A stretch of DNA of 64,000 bases from Sphingobacteriia bacterium (GCA_021151535.1 JAGKXC010000004.1:1-64000); one strand, 5' to 3'. Positions 1 to 8,789 are shown, counted from the first letter of the stretch. Translations and numbers: made by a program. The notes: generated by a model from the sequence alone, not told the origin.

Positions 1-463
1 TTTGCTGTGGGGCGATAAAATCACTGGGATTACCTTCTTTTGCACCCTGCTCTACCCATTTGGCGATGGTTTGAATCTCAATCTCACTGAGTACATTTTC
101 ACCTACAAAATGCGAATAATTGGGGTCAGCTGGCCAGGGTGGCATAATCCTTTTGGATGTTACTTTCGCGATGGTTTTGGCTTTTTTGCGAACTTGTTCA
201 AAGGATTCCAATGAAAATGGAGCGATTCCGTTTACCCGATGGCATCGCCAGCAGCTGCGGCTAATAATGGGCGCAATATGCTTGTAGTAGCTCGGTTGAT
301 CGGGAACTTCAGATAAAGATTTTTGTAAATCATCCCCACTTCTCTGTTTCCACATTGTCAAACCCAAATCTAAAATCTTCAAAGCAAAAATGGAAAAAAC
401 AACTATCCAAATTACTTTAGGTGATTTCCATCTACTGTTTTTATTCAAAAACTTGTTTGCCAT
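1..463 (-). CDS. Membrane-anchored monohaem cytochrome c domain protein (partial, 3' end beyond the window)
   Basis: The frame is open from an ATG at 463 to the left edge (154 codons). The N-terminus is basic, followed by one hydrophobic segment (about residues 17-30) that would anchor it to the membrane with the rest in the periplasm. A haem c site CWRCH lies at residues 71-75, and RIMPPW near residue 107 offers a Met as the distal ligand. This CxxCH...PFxLxxF...MPPW layout is typical of the cytochrome domain joined, in many environmental bacteria, to redoxin and copper monooxygenase domains; whether a monooxygenase domain follows cannot be seen. It starts 6 bases after the stop of the thioredoxin-like lipoprotein, so the two probably form one operon and one redox system. 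Confidence 0.75.
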   Translation of the reverse strand, partial: MANKFLNKNSRWKSPKVIWIVVFSIFALKILDLGLTMWKQRSGDDLQKSLSEVPDQPSYYKHIAPIISRSCWRCHRVNGIAPFSLESFEQVRKKAKTIAKVTSKRIMPPWPADPNYSHFVGENVLSEIEIQTIAKWVEQGAKEGNPSDFIAPQQ

Positions 464-469
464 ACCCAA

Positions 470-1132
470 TTAATATTCAATATAACAACCTGCAGGCTGA
501 TTGGATTTTACACACAAATTAGTGATTGGTTTTTGAACTCCATTTCCCTCTATTTGATTGAAAATCAATTTCAAATAGCTAGAATCTTGCGCCGTTTTCA
601 CCATGCTCATCTCCCCTGTTTTCATCGCCCGATTACTTAATTTACCACGGTAAATTTCACGTCCTATACGGTTATAAACCACCATTTCAGGATATACGGT
701 TGCCCCGATGGCTTTCGACCACCACAAATGAGTATCGACAATAGCAAATGATTCCAACCACGGATATGGCTTGCTATTTACTGCGGGATAAATCACTTTT
801 AATAATGGTTTTTCTCCCAAATCTTCCATCACACTCAATTGATTCACAACGTATTGCAAATCTGAGACATGCAATTTAGAAATGGGACATTCGGTTGAAA
901 ATGTGATAAATATTTTTGCCGGGCGATGGGTATCATTGACTATCCTTTTAAATTCATCATAGATTTTTACCGAATCGTTTTGAGCAAATTTATTGGCGTT
1001 TGAAGATTCTGCGCTATGATCAGAGCAACGCTGGGTTGATTGATAACATGAACTAAAAATGGTAGCTAGGGAAATAAATAAAGCCGACAAATGCTTGAAT
1101 TTGAATTTCCTAGCGAACTCCCATAGAATCAT
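470..1132 (-). CDS. Thioredoxin-like (redoxin) lipoprotein, possible internal in-frame start
   Basis: The C-terminal 220 residues of the long frame 470-1624 look like a separate exported protein. From the ATG at 1132 there is a basic start (ARKFKFKH), a hydrophobic stretch (LSALFISLATIFSS) and a Cys, i.e. a lipoprotein signal. A thioredoxin-like domain follows with the motif FSTECPISK, which has one Cys rather than CxxC and is typical of redoxin domains that accompany cytochrome c/monooxygenase systems. No stop codon separates it from the upstream RNA methyltransferase, yet a signal peptide inside a cytosolic enzyme makes no sense. Either translation starts at the internal ATG or a stop was lost by an indel. 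The cytochrome gene follows directly. Confidence 0.55.
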   Translation of the reverse strand: MILWEFARKFKFKHLSALFISLATIFSSCYQSTQRCSDHSAESSNANKFAQNDSVKIYDEFKRIVNDTHRPAKIFITFSTECPISKLHVSDLQYVVNQLSVMEDLGEKPLLKVIYPAVNSKPYPWLESFAIVDTHLWWSKAIGATVYPEMVVYNRIGREIYRGKLSNRAMKTGEMSMVKTAQDSSYLKLIFNQIEGNGVQKPITNLCVKSNQPAGCYIEY

Positions 1133-1624
1133 GCCGCAGGTTACTGAAACATTGAAGGAATGTTTGGATCCAAATTGGGGAATTTCACAATGAACATCAC
1201 ACAATTTCAAAACTTCTTCTGAAACGCCATCTACTTCATTTCCTAACACAAAAGCAATCTTGTTTTCATTGGGATATTGGAGATTCTCAAGCGATACTGA
1301 TAGTTTGGTTTGTTCAATTCCTACGATGAAATAGCCTTGAGATTTTAATTCTTGAATGGCTTCAGTTGTTTGAGAAAAGTAAACCCAATCAACGGTTTTC
1401 TCCGCGCCAATAGCGGTTTTTGAAAGTTCTTTATGGGGCGGTTGCACCGTGATTCCACACAAATACAATTTATTGCAAAGGAAAGCATCGCAAGTTCTCA
1501 TAATGGAACCCACATTGTAGATGGAGCGCACATTATCGAGCACTACAACGAAAGGCCATTTTTCTTGACTTCTAAATTGATCTAACGATAAACGATTCAA
1601 TTCGTTCATTGCTTTCTTTTGCAT
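470..1624 (-). CDS. TrmH/SpoU-family RNA 2'-O-methyltransferase, fused in frame to a lipoprotein
   Basis: About the first 175 residues are a SPOUT methyltransferase of the TrmH family, which methylates the 2'-OH of a ribose in tRNA or rRNA with S-adenosylmethionine. The motifs are in order: NVRSIYNVGSIMRT (motif 1), AFVLGNEVDGVS (motif 2) and SFNVSVTCGMILWE (motif 3). Bacteroidota orthologues normally stop just after motif 3; here the frame runs on through a lipoprotein signal and redoxin domain. I chose the ATG at 1624 (MQKKAMNELNRLS); the longer frame starts with TTG inside the promoter. A TACTTTTG -7 element at 1629-1636 ends only 4 bases before this ATG. The target RNA is unknown. Confidence 0.8.
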   Translation of the reverse strand: MQKKAMNELNRLSLDQFRSQEKWPFVVVLDNVRSIYNVGSIMRTCDAFLCNKLYLCGITVQPPHKELSKTAIGAEKTVDWVYFSQTTEAIQELKSQGYFIVGIEQTKLSVSLENLQYPNENKIAFVLGNEVDGVSEEVLKLCDVHCEIPQFGSKHSFNVSVTCGMILWEFARKFKFKHLSALFISLATIFSSCYQSTQRCSDHSAESSNANKFAQNDSVKIYDEFKRIVNDTHRPAKIFITFSTECPISKLHVSDLQYVVNQLSVMEDLGEKPLLKVIYPAVNSKPYPWLESFAIVDTHLWWSKAIGATVYPEMVVYNRIGREIYRGKLSNRAMKTGEMSMVKTAQDSSYLKLIFNQIEGNGVQKPITNLCVKSNQPAGCYIEY

Positions 1625-1628
1625 AATA

Positions 1629-1636
1629 CAAAAGTA
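1629..1636 (-). promoter_or_regulatory. -7 promoter element TACTTTTG of the methyltransferase gene
   Basis: Matches the Bacteroidota -7 consensus TAnnTTTG on the minus strand. It ends 4 bases before the chosen ATG, so the mRNA would be leaderless or nearly so, unless translation begins at the next ATG (1609). Confidence 0.5.
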
Positions 1637-1773
1637 CAATTTTGTTATAGGTAAATTTTGCCTTGTTTGAATGAATTGTGAGTTTACCTTAGGTTATTTT
1701 TGGGAAAAAGCGCAATGAAAATGGTGGTTAATTGTGAATTACGGGCTAAAATGTTGTAGTAAATTGCGGAGAT

Positions 1774-4383
1774 ATGACAGCTGGAAAATCTGACAAAGAA
1801 ACTCCGTTGATGAAGCAATACCACAGCATTAAAGCTCAGTATCCAGGGGCTATACTGTTGTTCAGGGTTGGTGATTTTTACGAAACCTTCAACGATGATG
1901 CAAGAATTGCATCGGGCGTATTGGGAATTGTATTAACCAAGAGAGCAAATGGTGCGGCATCAGAAATGGATTTGGCTGGTTTTCCTCACCATTCTTTAGA
2001 TAATTATTTACCCAAATTGGTAAAAGCTGGATACCGAGTTGCCATTTGTGATCAATTGGAAGACCCTAAAATGACGAAAACCATCGTTAAACGAGGGGTT
2101 ACAGAATTGGTTACGCCAGGGGTAAGTTATAACGACAAAGTCTTGAATGTAAAGCAGAACAATTATTTGGCTAGCATTTACGAGACGGGAAACCTTTGGG
2201 GCATTGCATTTTTGGACATTTCTACGGGTGAATTTTTCTGTTCGGAAGGAAGTTGGTTTTCTATCAAGAAGTTGATGGATTCTTTGAAACCTGCCGAATT
2301 GATCATGTCGAAGAACCAGCAAGAAACCATCAAGAGTCATTTTGGCAACTTACCTTCTTATCAAACATTAGAATCGTGGGTGTATGAAAAGAGCACCGCC
2401 GAGGAATTGTTAAACAAACAATTCCGTACCCAAAACCTGAAGGGTTTTGGGATATCCGAAATGCCTACGGCTATTTCGGCGGCGGCCGCGTGTTTGCAAT
2501 ATTTACAACAAACGCAACACCACCACACCCAACATATTCAATCCATTTCACGCATAGATGAAAACAACGCTGTATGGATTGATGGCTTTACCCAAAGAAA
2601 CTTAGAACTCATTCGCCCAATTTATCAAGGTGGTGTGGCTTTCATTGATGTAATCGACCAAACCTGCACCGCTATGGGGGCGCGTTTGTTAAGGCAGTGG
2701 CTGGTATTTCCATTGATTCAAAAGAATGATATCCAACAACGATTAGATCGTGTTTCAGTATTTGTTGAAAACGCTACCATTAGAACACAGCTAAGATCAC
2801 AATTGAAGCAAATTGGTGATTTACAGCGATTGGTTTCTAAAGTGGCTCTGAGAAAAATATCGCCCCGCGAAGCCGTACAACTAAACTTGAGTTTAATACA
2901 ACTGGGAAGTATCAAAGAATTGCTACTTCAACAACCCCATGAAGAATTTGTGAAAATTGGCCAACAAATTTCGCATCTTCCTGAAGTTTGTAACTGGTTA
3001 AGTGATACCCTTCTGGAAGATGCTCCAGCCGTTGCACAAAAAGGAGGAATATTCCAATCTCACGTTCACCCAGAATTATCGGAATTACGCGATCTAACCA
3101 CTTCTGGCAAAGACAAACTCATAGAAATCCAACAAGCTGAAAGTATTAGAACGGGCATTCCATCTTTAAAAATTGGATACAACAATGTATTTGGTTATTA
3201 TCTTGAAATCACCAATGCGCATAAGGATAAAGCACCAGAGGATTGGATTAGAAAACAAACATTAACCAATGCCGAGCGATATATAACGCCGGAATTAAAG
3301 ATTTACGAAGAGAAAATCCTCACAGCAGAAGATAAAATACTGGGGTTAGAAATGGAATTATGGGAAAACCTACTGAACCAATTGGCAGAACATATTCCAA
3401 CACTACAACAGCAATCCATGTTGTTAGCAGAAATTGATGTATTAGCCGGGTTTGCACAACTATCAGTTGAACGCAAATATGCGAAACCTGAAATTCATGA
3501 AGGTTTGGGATTGCATTTGGAGGATTGCAGGCACCCCGTAATTGAATATCAATTACCACCAGGCGAATCCTATATTCCGAATACATTAAAACTGGATAAA
3601 GAAGACCAAAGAATCATCATTCTAACCGGTCCGAATATGAGTGGTAAAAGTGCCATCCTGCGACAAACTGCCTTGGCCGTAATCATGGCGCAAATTGGTT
3701 GTTTTGTACCTTGTAAATCTGCTCAAATCGGGATCATCGACAAGATCTATACCCGTGTGGGGGCTTCAGACAATATCAGTGTTGGGGAAAGTACATTCAT
3801 GGTTGAAATGTCTGAAACAGCCAGCATTTTGAACAATTTAAGTGAACGCAGCTTGGTGTTATTGGATGAAATTGGTAGAGGAACCAGCACATATGACGGC
3901 GTTTCACTGGCATGGAGTATTGCTGAGTTTTTGCAAAGTCATCCTACCAAACCTGTTACACTTTTCGCAACCCATTATCATGAGTTGAATGAATTGGAAG
4001 CTAAAATTGATGGGATCAAAAACTATCATATCGCCATTAAAGAACAAGGTTCACAGATAATTTTCTTAAGAAAGTTACAAAAAGGTGGCAGCGAACACAG
4101 TTTTGGTATTCATGTGGCGCAATTGGCTGGAATCCCCAATGCCGTTTTGTTGAGGGCAACGGAAATTCTGAATACGTTAGAAGAAGATCGCGCTCAACTA
4201 TCGCCCCAAAAAACCCTAAGAAAAACCGATAGTAAGCCTGTTTATCAAATGAGTATGTTTGCTACGGAGGATCCAAAATTGATTCAAATCAAGAAACTGA
4301 TGAATCAAATGGATATTAATGCCATCACGCCTATTGAAGCTTTGTTAAAACTACAAAACATCAAAGGCATTGTTGAAGGTTAA
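1774..4383 (+). CDS. mutS: DNA mismatch repair protein MutS
   Basis: An 869-residue MutS of normal length. It recognises mismatches and, with MutL, starts repair. The mismatch-reading Phe-X-Glu motif is Phe35-Tyr-Glu37 (GDFYETF). The connector, lever and clamp domains follow, and the ATPase domain near the C-terminus has Walker A (GPNMSGKS, about residue 619) and Walker B (LVLLDEIGRGTS, about residue 694) followed by ATHYHEL. The ATG at 1774 gives the family's usual N-terminus. It stands alone: the methyltransferase is divergent upstream and a receptor gene converges downstream. No oddities. Confidence 0.98.
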   Translation: MTAGKSDKETPLMKQYHSIKAQYPGAILLFRVGDFYETFNDDARIASGVLGIVLTKRANGAASEMDLAGFPHHSLDNYLPKLVKAGYRVAICDQLEDPKMTKTIVKRGVTELVTPGVSYNDKVLNVKQNNYLASIYETGNLWGIAFLDISTGEFFCSEGSWFSIKKLMDSLKPAELIMSKNQQETIKSHFGNLPSYQTLESWVYEKSTAEELLNKQFRTQNLKGFGISEMPTAISAAAACLQYLQQTQHHHTQHIQSISRIDENNAVWIDGFTQRNLELIRPIYQGGVAFIDVIDQTCTAMGARLLRQWLVFPLIQKNDIQQRLDRVSVFVENATIRTQLRSQLKQIGDLQRLVSKVALRKISPREAVQLNLSLIQLGSIKELLLQQPHEEFVKIGQQISHLPEVCNWLSDTLLEDAPAVAQKGGIFQSHVHPELSELRDLTTSGKDKLIEIQQAESIRTGIPSLKIGYNNVFGYYLEITNAHKDKAPEDWIRKQTLTNAERYITPELKIYEEKILTAEDKILGLEMELWENLLNQLAEHIPTLQQQSMLLAEIDVLAGFAQLSVERKYAKPEIHEGLGLHLEDCRHPVIEYQLPPGESYIPNTLKLDKEDQRIIILTGPNMSGKSAILRQTALAVIMAQIGCFVPCKSAQIGIIDKIYTRVGASDNISVGESTFMVEMSETASILNNLSERSLVLLDEIGRGTSTYDGVSLAWSIAEFLQSHPTKPVTLFATHYHELNELEAKIDGIKNYHIAIKEQGSQIIFLRKLQKGGSEHSFGIHVAQLAGIPNAVLLRATEILNTLEEDRAQLSPQKTLRKTDSKPVYQMSMFATEDPKLIQIKKLMNQMDINAITPIEALLKLQNIKGIVEG

Positions 4384-4451
4384 AGAGATTTGAGAAGTTA
4401 AGGCGATTCTTGAGACATCCTCACAATTCACCCTTCACCCGAAACAACTGA

Positions 4452-6782
4452 TTAAAAGGTATAATTACATCCTAAAGCGGGCAAAATTGGCAATTGGTTT
4501 ACTCGAATACGATTGATACGATCGTAATAGAAAATGTTAGGCCAATTGTACACGTTGGTAACGCTAAAAATCAAGTTAAATTGCTTGTTGTTATTGAGTT
4601 TCCACTGTCGTTTAGCAGAAAAATCCATCCTGTGGTAATAAGGCAATCTTCCGCCGTTTACTGTTGCATAGATAATCCCTAAATTACCATTTCCCGCAGT
4701 ATAATCAGTGCTTATTCCAGTTCCAAATGTTTGCTTTTCATAGTAACCTTGAGTTTGGGTAAATGGAAATCCGCTACCAAAATTCCAACGCACTGAGAAT
4801 TCGGTGGGATTCTTTTTATCAAACTCATAACTCACCATAACATTGGCGTTATGACGGCGGTCAAAATTGGGCTGATAATGCAATATTCCATCAAAGCGAT
4901 TTACCCAAGTTAACGAATAAACCATCCAAATGTATAAGCCTTTATGGCTGTATTTATAAGAAAAATCACCACCATAAGCCTTACCTGTTTCAATGATATA
5001 ATCCTGTCTTAAGCGTGCCGGCTTACCTGCATTCTCTTGGTTATCATCAAACAATTTATCGCGGTTGATATTGGTAATCTGATCAAAAACTTTAATGAAA
5101 GATTCTAAATTGATTGTTTGCCTTTTATCAATGCGATAATCAATTCCACCTACTGCATGTCGTGCCTTCTGTAAACGAGAAGTAACTGCTTTGCCATTGA
5201 AAGTTTCTGGCAAGTTATCGGGGCCACTCAAGAAGCCATAGAACAAATTAACAACGTCTCTATCGCTCATCGCCGATAAAAAATTCTGTGAATATTTGCC
5301 TGCGGCAAATTTGATTCCGATAGATTTCCAAGGGCTGTAACGGAACTGGAATCTTGGCTCCAAACTCGAATTACCCAACGACGCGTAATACTGTCCTCTT
5401 AATCCGATATTGGCGATAATTTTCTTGGTTACCAATCGATAATTTGCAAAAGAATTGATCTCAGTGGTACTTTCTAACTGGGTAATTTTTCTGTTATTGG
5501 AATTGTACAATTGAAAATTGGTTTGGAATCCATTGAGTTCAATTCCCCAACGAAAATCATCTTTTTTCATATTGTAATTGAAATTCATTCCCAAGTTGAA
5601 TCCACCGATAGAACTTTCTCTGGGGCGGGCATCTTTTTCAATTTGTTGTATTTTATAATTGCTGTACAAGAAATACCCATCTACGCGGGTTTTCGCTTGT
5701 TCTGGAACCACCAAAAACTTTGCGCCCAAGCCGTTAGCTGCCCATTGATATTTGGTTGAACCTGCAAAATTCACATTGTCAGTAAAATGGAAACCATATA
5801 ACCTCGAATAACCGCCATTGGCAGAGTTAAAGTTCAATTTCACAAACAAATCGCCGAAGTTGTAAGGCAATTTATTGGCATCGATATAAGGATATAAAAT
5901 GGCTGATGATTGTCTCAAAAATGAATTCCTATATGAAATAGCATAAGAACTATTGTTCTTTCCTTTTTCATATTTCTTCATTGGACCTTCTTGCAGAATT
6001 TTTGATGTAAAAGTGGTTAATCCCAACTTTGTTTTGTGTTGATTTCTATCGCCATCGCGGGTTTTAATATCAATAACTGCCGATACTCTCCCACCGTATT
6101 CTGCGCCAAATCCAGCTGTATACACATCAGCAGATTGAATCAAATCTGTTTCAAAAACAGAATACAATCCAATGGAGTGGAACGGATTGTAAATGGTTAA
6201 ACCATCCATCATCACCTTATTCATAACGGGCGATCCCCCTCTAATATAAAGCTGCCCGCCTTGATCGCCAGTAAAAACAACCCCCGGCAATACTTGTAAA
6301 TATTGAAGAATATCTGGTTCAGCGCCCATGGCTGGCATTTTATAAATGGTTTTACCTTCGATATTGGTAACACCCACTTTGGCATCTTTGGGCTTCGCTT
6401 TCACCTCAATATCTACTGCACCCATACTTTCAACACGAGTTAAATATGCATCATAACGAACATTTCTTCCTGCTGTTACCGTTTGTTCAGAAAATAAAGT
6501 ATCAAAAGACGTATTGGTGAAAATCAAAATGTATTTACCTGATAATAAACCTGTTAATGCGTAATACCCTTCTCCATCTGAAAAAATTGTTCTAATAAAT
6601 TTGGGCTTTTCACCGGCGGCAATTACAGAAACCGAAGTCCCAGCAAGTCGGTCACCATTACCACTATTATAAACAAACCCACGAATATCTCCCTTGGTTG
6701 GAACCTCATCAATTTGCCCTAATAAAGTTTGGGTTAATCCAAAAAATAAACAAAGGGTTAAAAAGAACCTATAATTTCTCAT
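4452..6782 (-). CDS. TonB-dependent outer membrane receptor with N-terminal carboxypeptidase-regulatory-like domain
   Basis: 776 residues. A signal peptide (about residues 1-22) is followed by a carboxypeptidase-regulatory-like beta-sandwich domain (about 30-105), a plug domain (about 130-230, with QLYIRGGSPVMNKVMMDG and AEYGGRVSAVIDIKTRDG) and a 22-strand barrel that ends in the usual aromatic residue (YTF). It would import a substrate across the outer membrane using the TonB-ExbBD system. The substrate cannot be told; no SusD partner lies next to it, so a polysaccharide system of the Sus type is not indicated. It is divergent from the next gene across 48 bases that hold a -7 element for each strand. 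Confidence 0.93.
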   Translation of the reverse strand: MRNYRFFLTLCLFFGLTQTLLGQIDEVPTKGDIRGFVYNSGNGDRLAGTSVSVIAAGEKPKFIRTIFSDGEGYYALTGLLSGKYILIFTNTSFDTLFSEQTVTAGRNVRYDAYLTRVESMGAVDIEVKAKPKDAKVGVTNIEGKTIYKMPAMGAEPDILQYLQVLPGVVFTGDQGGQLYIRGGSPVMNKVMMDGLTIYNPFHSIGLYSVFETDLIQSADVYTAGFGAEYGGRVSAVIDIKTRDGDRNQHKTKLGLTTFTSKILQEGPMKKYEKGKNNSSYAISYRNSFLRQSSAILYPYIDANKLPYNFGDLFVKLNFNSANGGYSRLYGFHFTDNVNFAGSTKYQWAANGLGAKFLVVPEQAKTRVDGYFLYSNYKIQQIEKDARPRESSIGGFNLGMNFNYNMKKDDFRWGIELNGFQTNFQLYNSNNRKITQLESTTEINSFANYRLVTKKIIANIGLRGQYYASLGNSSLEPRFQFRYSPWKSIGIKFAAGKYSQNFLSAMSDRDVVNLFYGFLSGPDNLPETFNGKAVTSRLQKARHAVGGIDYRIDKRQTINLESFIKVFDQITNINRDKLFDDNQENAGKPARLRQDYIIETGKAYGGDFSYKYSHKGLYIWMVYSLTWVNRFDGILHYQPNFDRRHNANVMVSYEFDKKNPTEFSVRWNFGSGFPFTQTQGYYEKQTFGTGISTDYTAGNGNLGIIYATVNGGRLPYYHRMDFSAKRQWKLNNNKQFNLIFSVTNVYNWPNIFYYDRINRIRVNQLPILPALGCNYTF

Positions 6783-6793
6783 TCAATAAACCA

Positions 6794-6801
6794 CAAAAAT
6801 A
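6794..6801 (-). promoter_or_regulatory. -7 element TATTTTTG of the TonB-dependent receptor gene
   Basis: Exact TAnnTTTG match on the minus strand, 11 bases before the receptor ATG at 6782. No clear -33 TTTG is seen at the right distance. Confidence 0.5.
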
Positions 6802-6814
6802 ACCAACTCTACCT

Positions 6815-6822
6815 TATTTTTG
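6815..6822 (+). promoter_or_regulatory. -7 element TATTTTTG of the pRiA4b ORF-3-like gene
   Basis: Exact TAnnTTTG match, 8 bases before the ATG at 6831. With the opposite-strand element 13 bases away it forms a compact divergent promoter pair in which the two polymerases would compete. Confidence 0.5.
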
Positions 6823-6830
6823 CCATAATT

Positions 6831-7409
6831 ATGGTTTATCGTTTTAAGGTTTGGTTTGAAGATCAAGAAGATGTTATCCGTTGGATTGATATCAAACCCG
6901 CTCATACCATGAAGCAATTTCATTCTATCATCCAAGAAGCTATTGGATTTGATGGTAAAGAAAATGCCAGTTTCTTTGTCTCCGACGATCGATGGAGACG
7001 TGCGAAAGAAATTCGCTTATCCAAAGAAAACACAGCAATTGGTAACGGCGATGTTGTTTATCTCACCCAATATGCTGGCCCAAATAACTATTCTTTGATG
7101 GATGAAACCAAAATAAGAGATTTGGTTAACGACCCACATCAACGATTTGTTTATGTATCTGACTTTTCGGCATTGTGGACGCTTTATTGCGAATTAATAG
7201 CCATCGCCGAAGACGATATCCGCAAAATTTATCCTTCTATTTATCGTTCAGAGGGCAAAGCTCCTCGACAAAAAGAAGACGGCAAATTCAAATTATTGGA
7301 CGATGATGAATTTGATGCATTGGCAGAAAAGATCTTAGCGGCCAAAAATGCGTTTGGATTTTGGGGGGAGCAACTGCATCTGGCAAAACAGCTTTGGCCA
7401 TCCAATTAG
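6831..7409 (+). CDS. Plasmid pRiA4b ORF-3-like (IS1096 TnpR-like) family protein
   Basis: 192 residues. The N-terminal part (YRFKVWFEDQEDVIRWIDIKPAHTM, then FHSIIQEAIGFDGKENASFF with a Trp-Arg-Arg-Ala-Lys-Glu-Ile stretch) matches the pRiA4b ORF-3-like domain, a small fold common as a single chromosomal gene in Bacteroidota. Its role is unknown, and despite the family name there is no transposase or insertion sequence here. The ATG at 6831 agrees with family N-termini. The 3' end overlaps the start region of miaA by at least 49 bases in another frame, which suggests translational coupling or that one of the two ends has been changed by an indel. Confidence 0.75.
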   Translation: MVYRFKVWFEDQEDVIRWIDIKPAHTMKQFHSIIQEAIGFDGKENASFFVSDDRWRRAKEIRLSKENTAIGNGDVVYLTQYAGPNNYSLMDETKIRDLVNDPHQRFVYVSDFSALWTLYCELIAIAEDDIRKIYPSIYRSEGKAPRQKEDGKFKLLDDDEFDALAEKILAAKNAFGFWGEQLHLAKQLWPSN

Positions 7410-8083
7410 CCAACATTTTAAACACTGAAATCATCAATTGCGATTCTCGGCAAGTTTATAGAGAACTAAACATTGGAGTAGCAAAACCCACCGCAGATGA
7501 GTTAAACATGGTTCATCATCATGGTGTTAATGTTACTTCCATTGAAGACCATTTTTCTGCTGGTTCTTTTCAGCAATTAGTAAGACCTACACTTGATTCA
7601 CTATTAGAAAGGCACAACCACGTTGTTGTTACTGGTGGAACTGGATTATATATCCAACATTTGCTATTCAACGTGGATGAAACCTTGCAATTGAATAAAC
7701 CCTTGCAAGAAATTTTTAGCCAGAAAATATCGCCCTATAACGAAAAATATCAACTTCATTTTCTTGCGATTGATATTCCAAGAGAGATATTATACCAAAG
7801 AATTAACCAAAGAGTAGATCACATGGTTGCAGATGGATTATTACAAGAAGTAGAGAATCTCGTACCCAAATCCAAACTAAAAGCTTTACAAACAGTAGGT
7901 TACACTGAATTATTCAACTATTTCAATGGCGATTCCACTTTGGAGCAAGCCATCGATTTGATAAAACAACATACCAGGAATTATGCAAAACGACAGATTA
8001 CTTACTTTAAGCATCAATTCCCTACCCAGTGGCATTCTCCTCAACAAATTTTAGAAATTGTGAGTAATTTCGCAGTTCAATAA
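7361..8083 (+). CDS. miaA: tRNA dimethylallyltransferase MiaA, shortened and without a normal start codon
   Basis: MiaA adds dimethylallyl to A37 of tRNAs that read codons starting with U. Seen: P-loop GGATASGKT, CDSRQVYR, VVTGGTGLYIQ, LYQRINQRVD, TVGYTELFNYF and HTRNYAKRQITYFKHQF. Two oddities. First, the P-loop lies at the extreme N-terminus of the TTG-started frame; the codons before it (KCVWIL) would supply the needed first beta strand, but the frame is open only back to 7316 and has no ATG or GTG, only an ATT at 7319. Second, the protein has about 240 residues instead of about 300: the usual segment with DPxxAxxIHPxN and RVIRALE between the GTGLYIQ region and LYQRIN is missing. It may be a relaxed or inactive copy. 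Confidence 0.8.
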   Translation: MGGATASGKTALAIQLANILNTEIINCDSRQVYRELNIGVAKPTADELNMVHHHGVNVTSIEDHFSAGSFQQLVRPTLDSLLERHNHVVVTGGTGLYIQHLLFNVDETLQLNKPLQEIFSQKISPYNEKYQLHFLAIDIPREILYQRINQRVDHMVADGLLQEVENLVPKSKLKALQTVGYTELFNYFNGDSTLEQAIDLIKQHTRNYAKRQITYFKHQFPTQWHSPQQILEIVSNFAVQ

Positions 8084-8087
8084 CAAC

Positions 8088-8789
8088 ATGCAAGAGATAT
8101 TAATTAGTTTATTCGCCTTAACCCTTTTAGAGATCGTTTTAGGCATTGATAACATCATTTTCATTTCAATTTTAAGTGGCAAATTGCCAAAGGAAGACCA
8201 GAAAAAGTCGCGTCAAATGGGCTTATTCGTGGGCATGTTCATTCGAATTTTGATGTTATTGGGAATTAATTGGGTACAACAACAAGAAAAAACATTATTT
8301 ACCATTTTGGGCAGTAATATTTCTGGAAAAGATCTATTGCTATTGAGTGGAGGTTTATTCTTATTGTATCAAAGTGTGCATGAGATTCACCTAAAAATGA
8401 AAGGTCATAAGGAGGAAATCAAAGAAAGAACCAATGCCAAAGGTTTTACTGCGGTAATGATTCAAATGGCTGTAATCAATGTTGTATTTAGTTTAGATTC
8501 AGTTATTACTGCAATTGGAATGGCAGACCAGGTGTGGATTATGATTGTGGCCGTTGTAATTTCAATGATTGTGATGTTGATAGCAGCAGATCCTATCGCC
8601 AACTTTGTAAATGATAATCCGTCTATCAAGATTTTGGCATTATCCTTCTTGGTTTTAATTGGTGTTTCTTTATTGGGCGAAGGATTAGACCAACACATAG
8701 ATAAGGGTTACATCTATTTTGCAATGGCGTTTGCCTTTACCATTGAAATCATCAATTTGAGGCTGGATAAGCAGCACAAAAAACACTAA
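8088..8789 (+). CDS. TerC-family integral membrane protein
   Basis: 233 residues with about seven membrane segments. The family signature is clear: LLEIVLGIDNIIFISIL near the N-terminus and VFSLDSVITAIGMA in the middle, with conserved acidic residues inside membrane helices. TerC/Alx/YkoY proteins are linked to manganese export and metal loading of secreted enzymes, and were first found in tellurite resistance; no other ter genes are here, so a metal homeostasis role is the better guess. It begins 4 bases after miaA and is probably cotranscribed with it. Confidence 0.9.
   Translation: MQEILISLFALTLLEIVLGIDNIIFISILSGKLPKEDQKKSRQMGLFVGMFIRILMLLGINWVQQQEKTLFTILGSNISGKDLLLLSGGLFLLYQSVHEIHLKMKGHKEEIKERTNAKGFTAVMIQMAVINVVFSLDSVITAIGMADQVWIMIVAVVISMIVMLIAADPIANFVNDNPSIKILALSFLVLIGVSLLGEGLDQHIDKGYIYFAMAFAFTIEIINLRLDKQHKKH

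Noticed and set aside
4452..6782. Polysaccharide utilisation locus around the TonB-dependent receptor
   Set aside because: There is no SusD-like gene, glycoside hydrolase or hybrid two-component sensor next to it.
7344..7361. Programmed -1 frameshift joining the pRiA4b-like gene to miaA
   Set aside because: The local A5 and T4G6 runs do not form a canonical X XXY YYZ slippery heptamer in the right frame, and the fusion would have no functional sense. An indel or ATT start is simpler.
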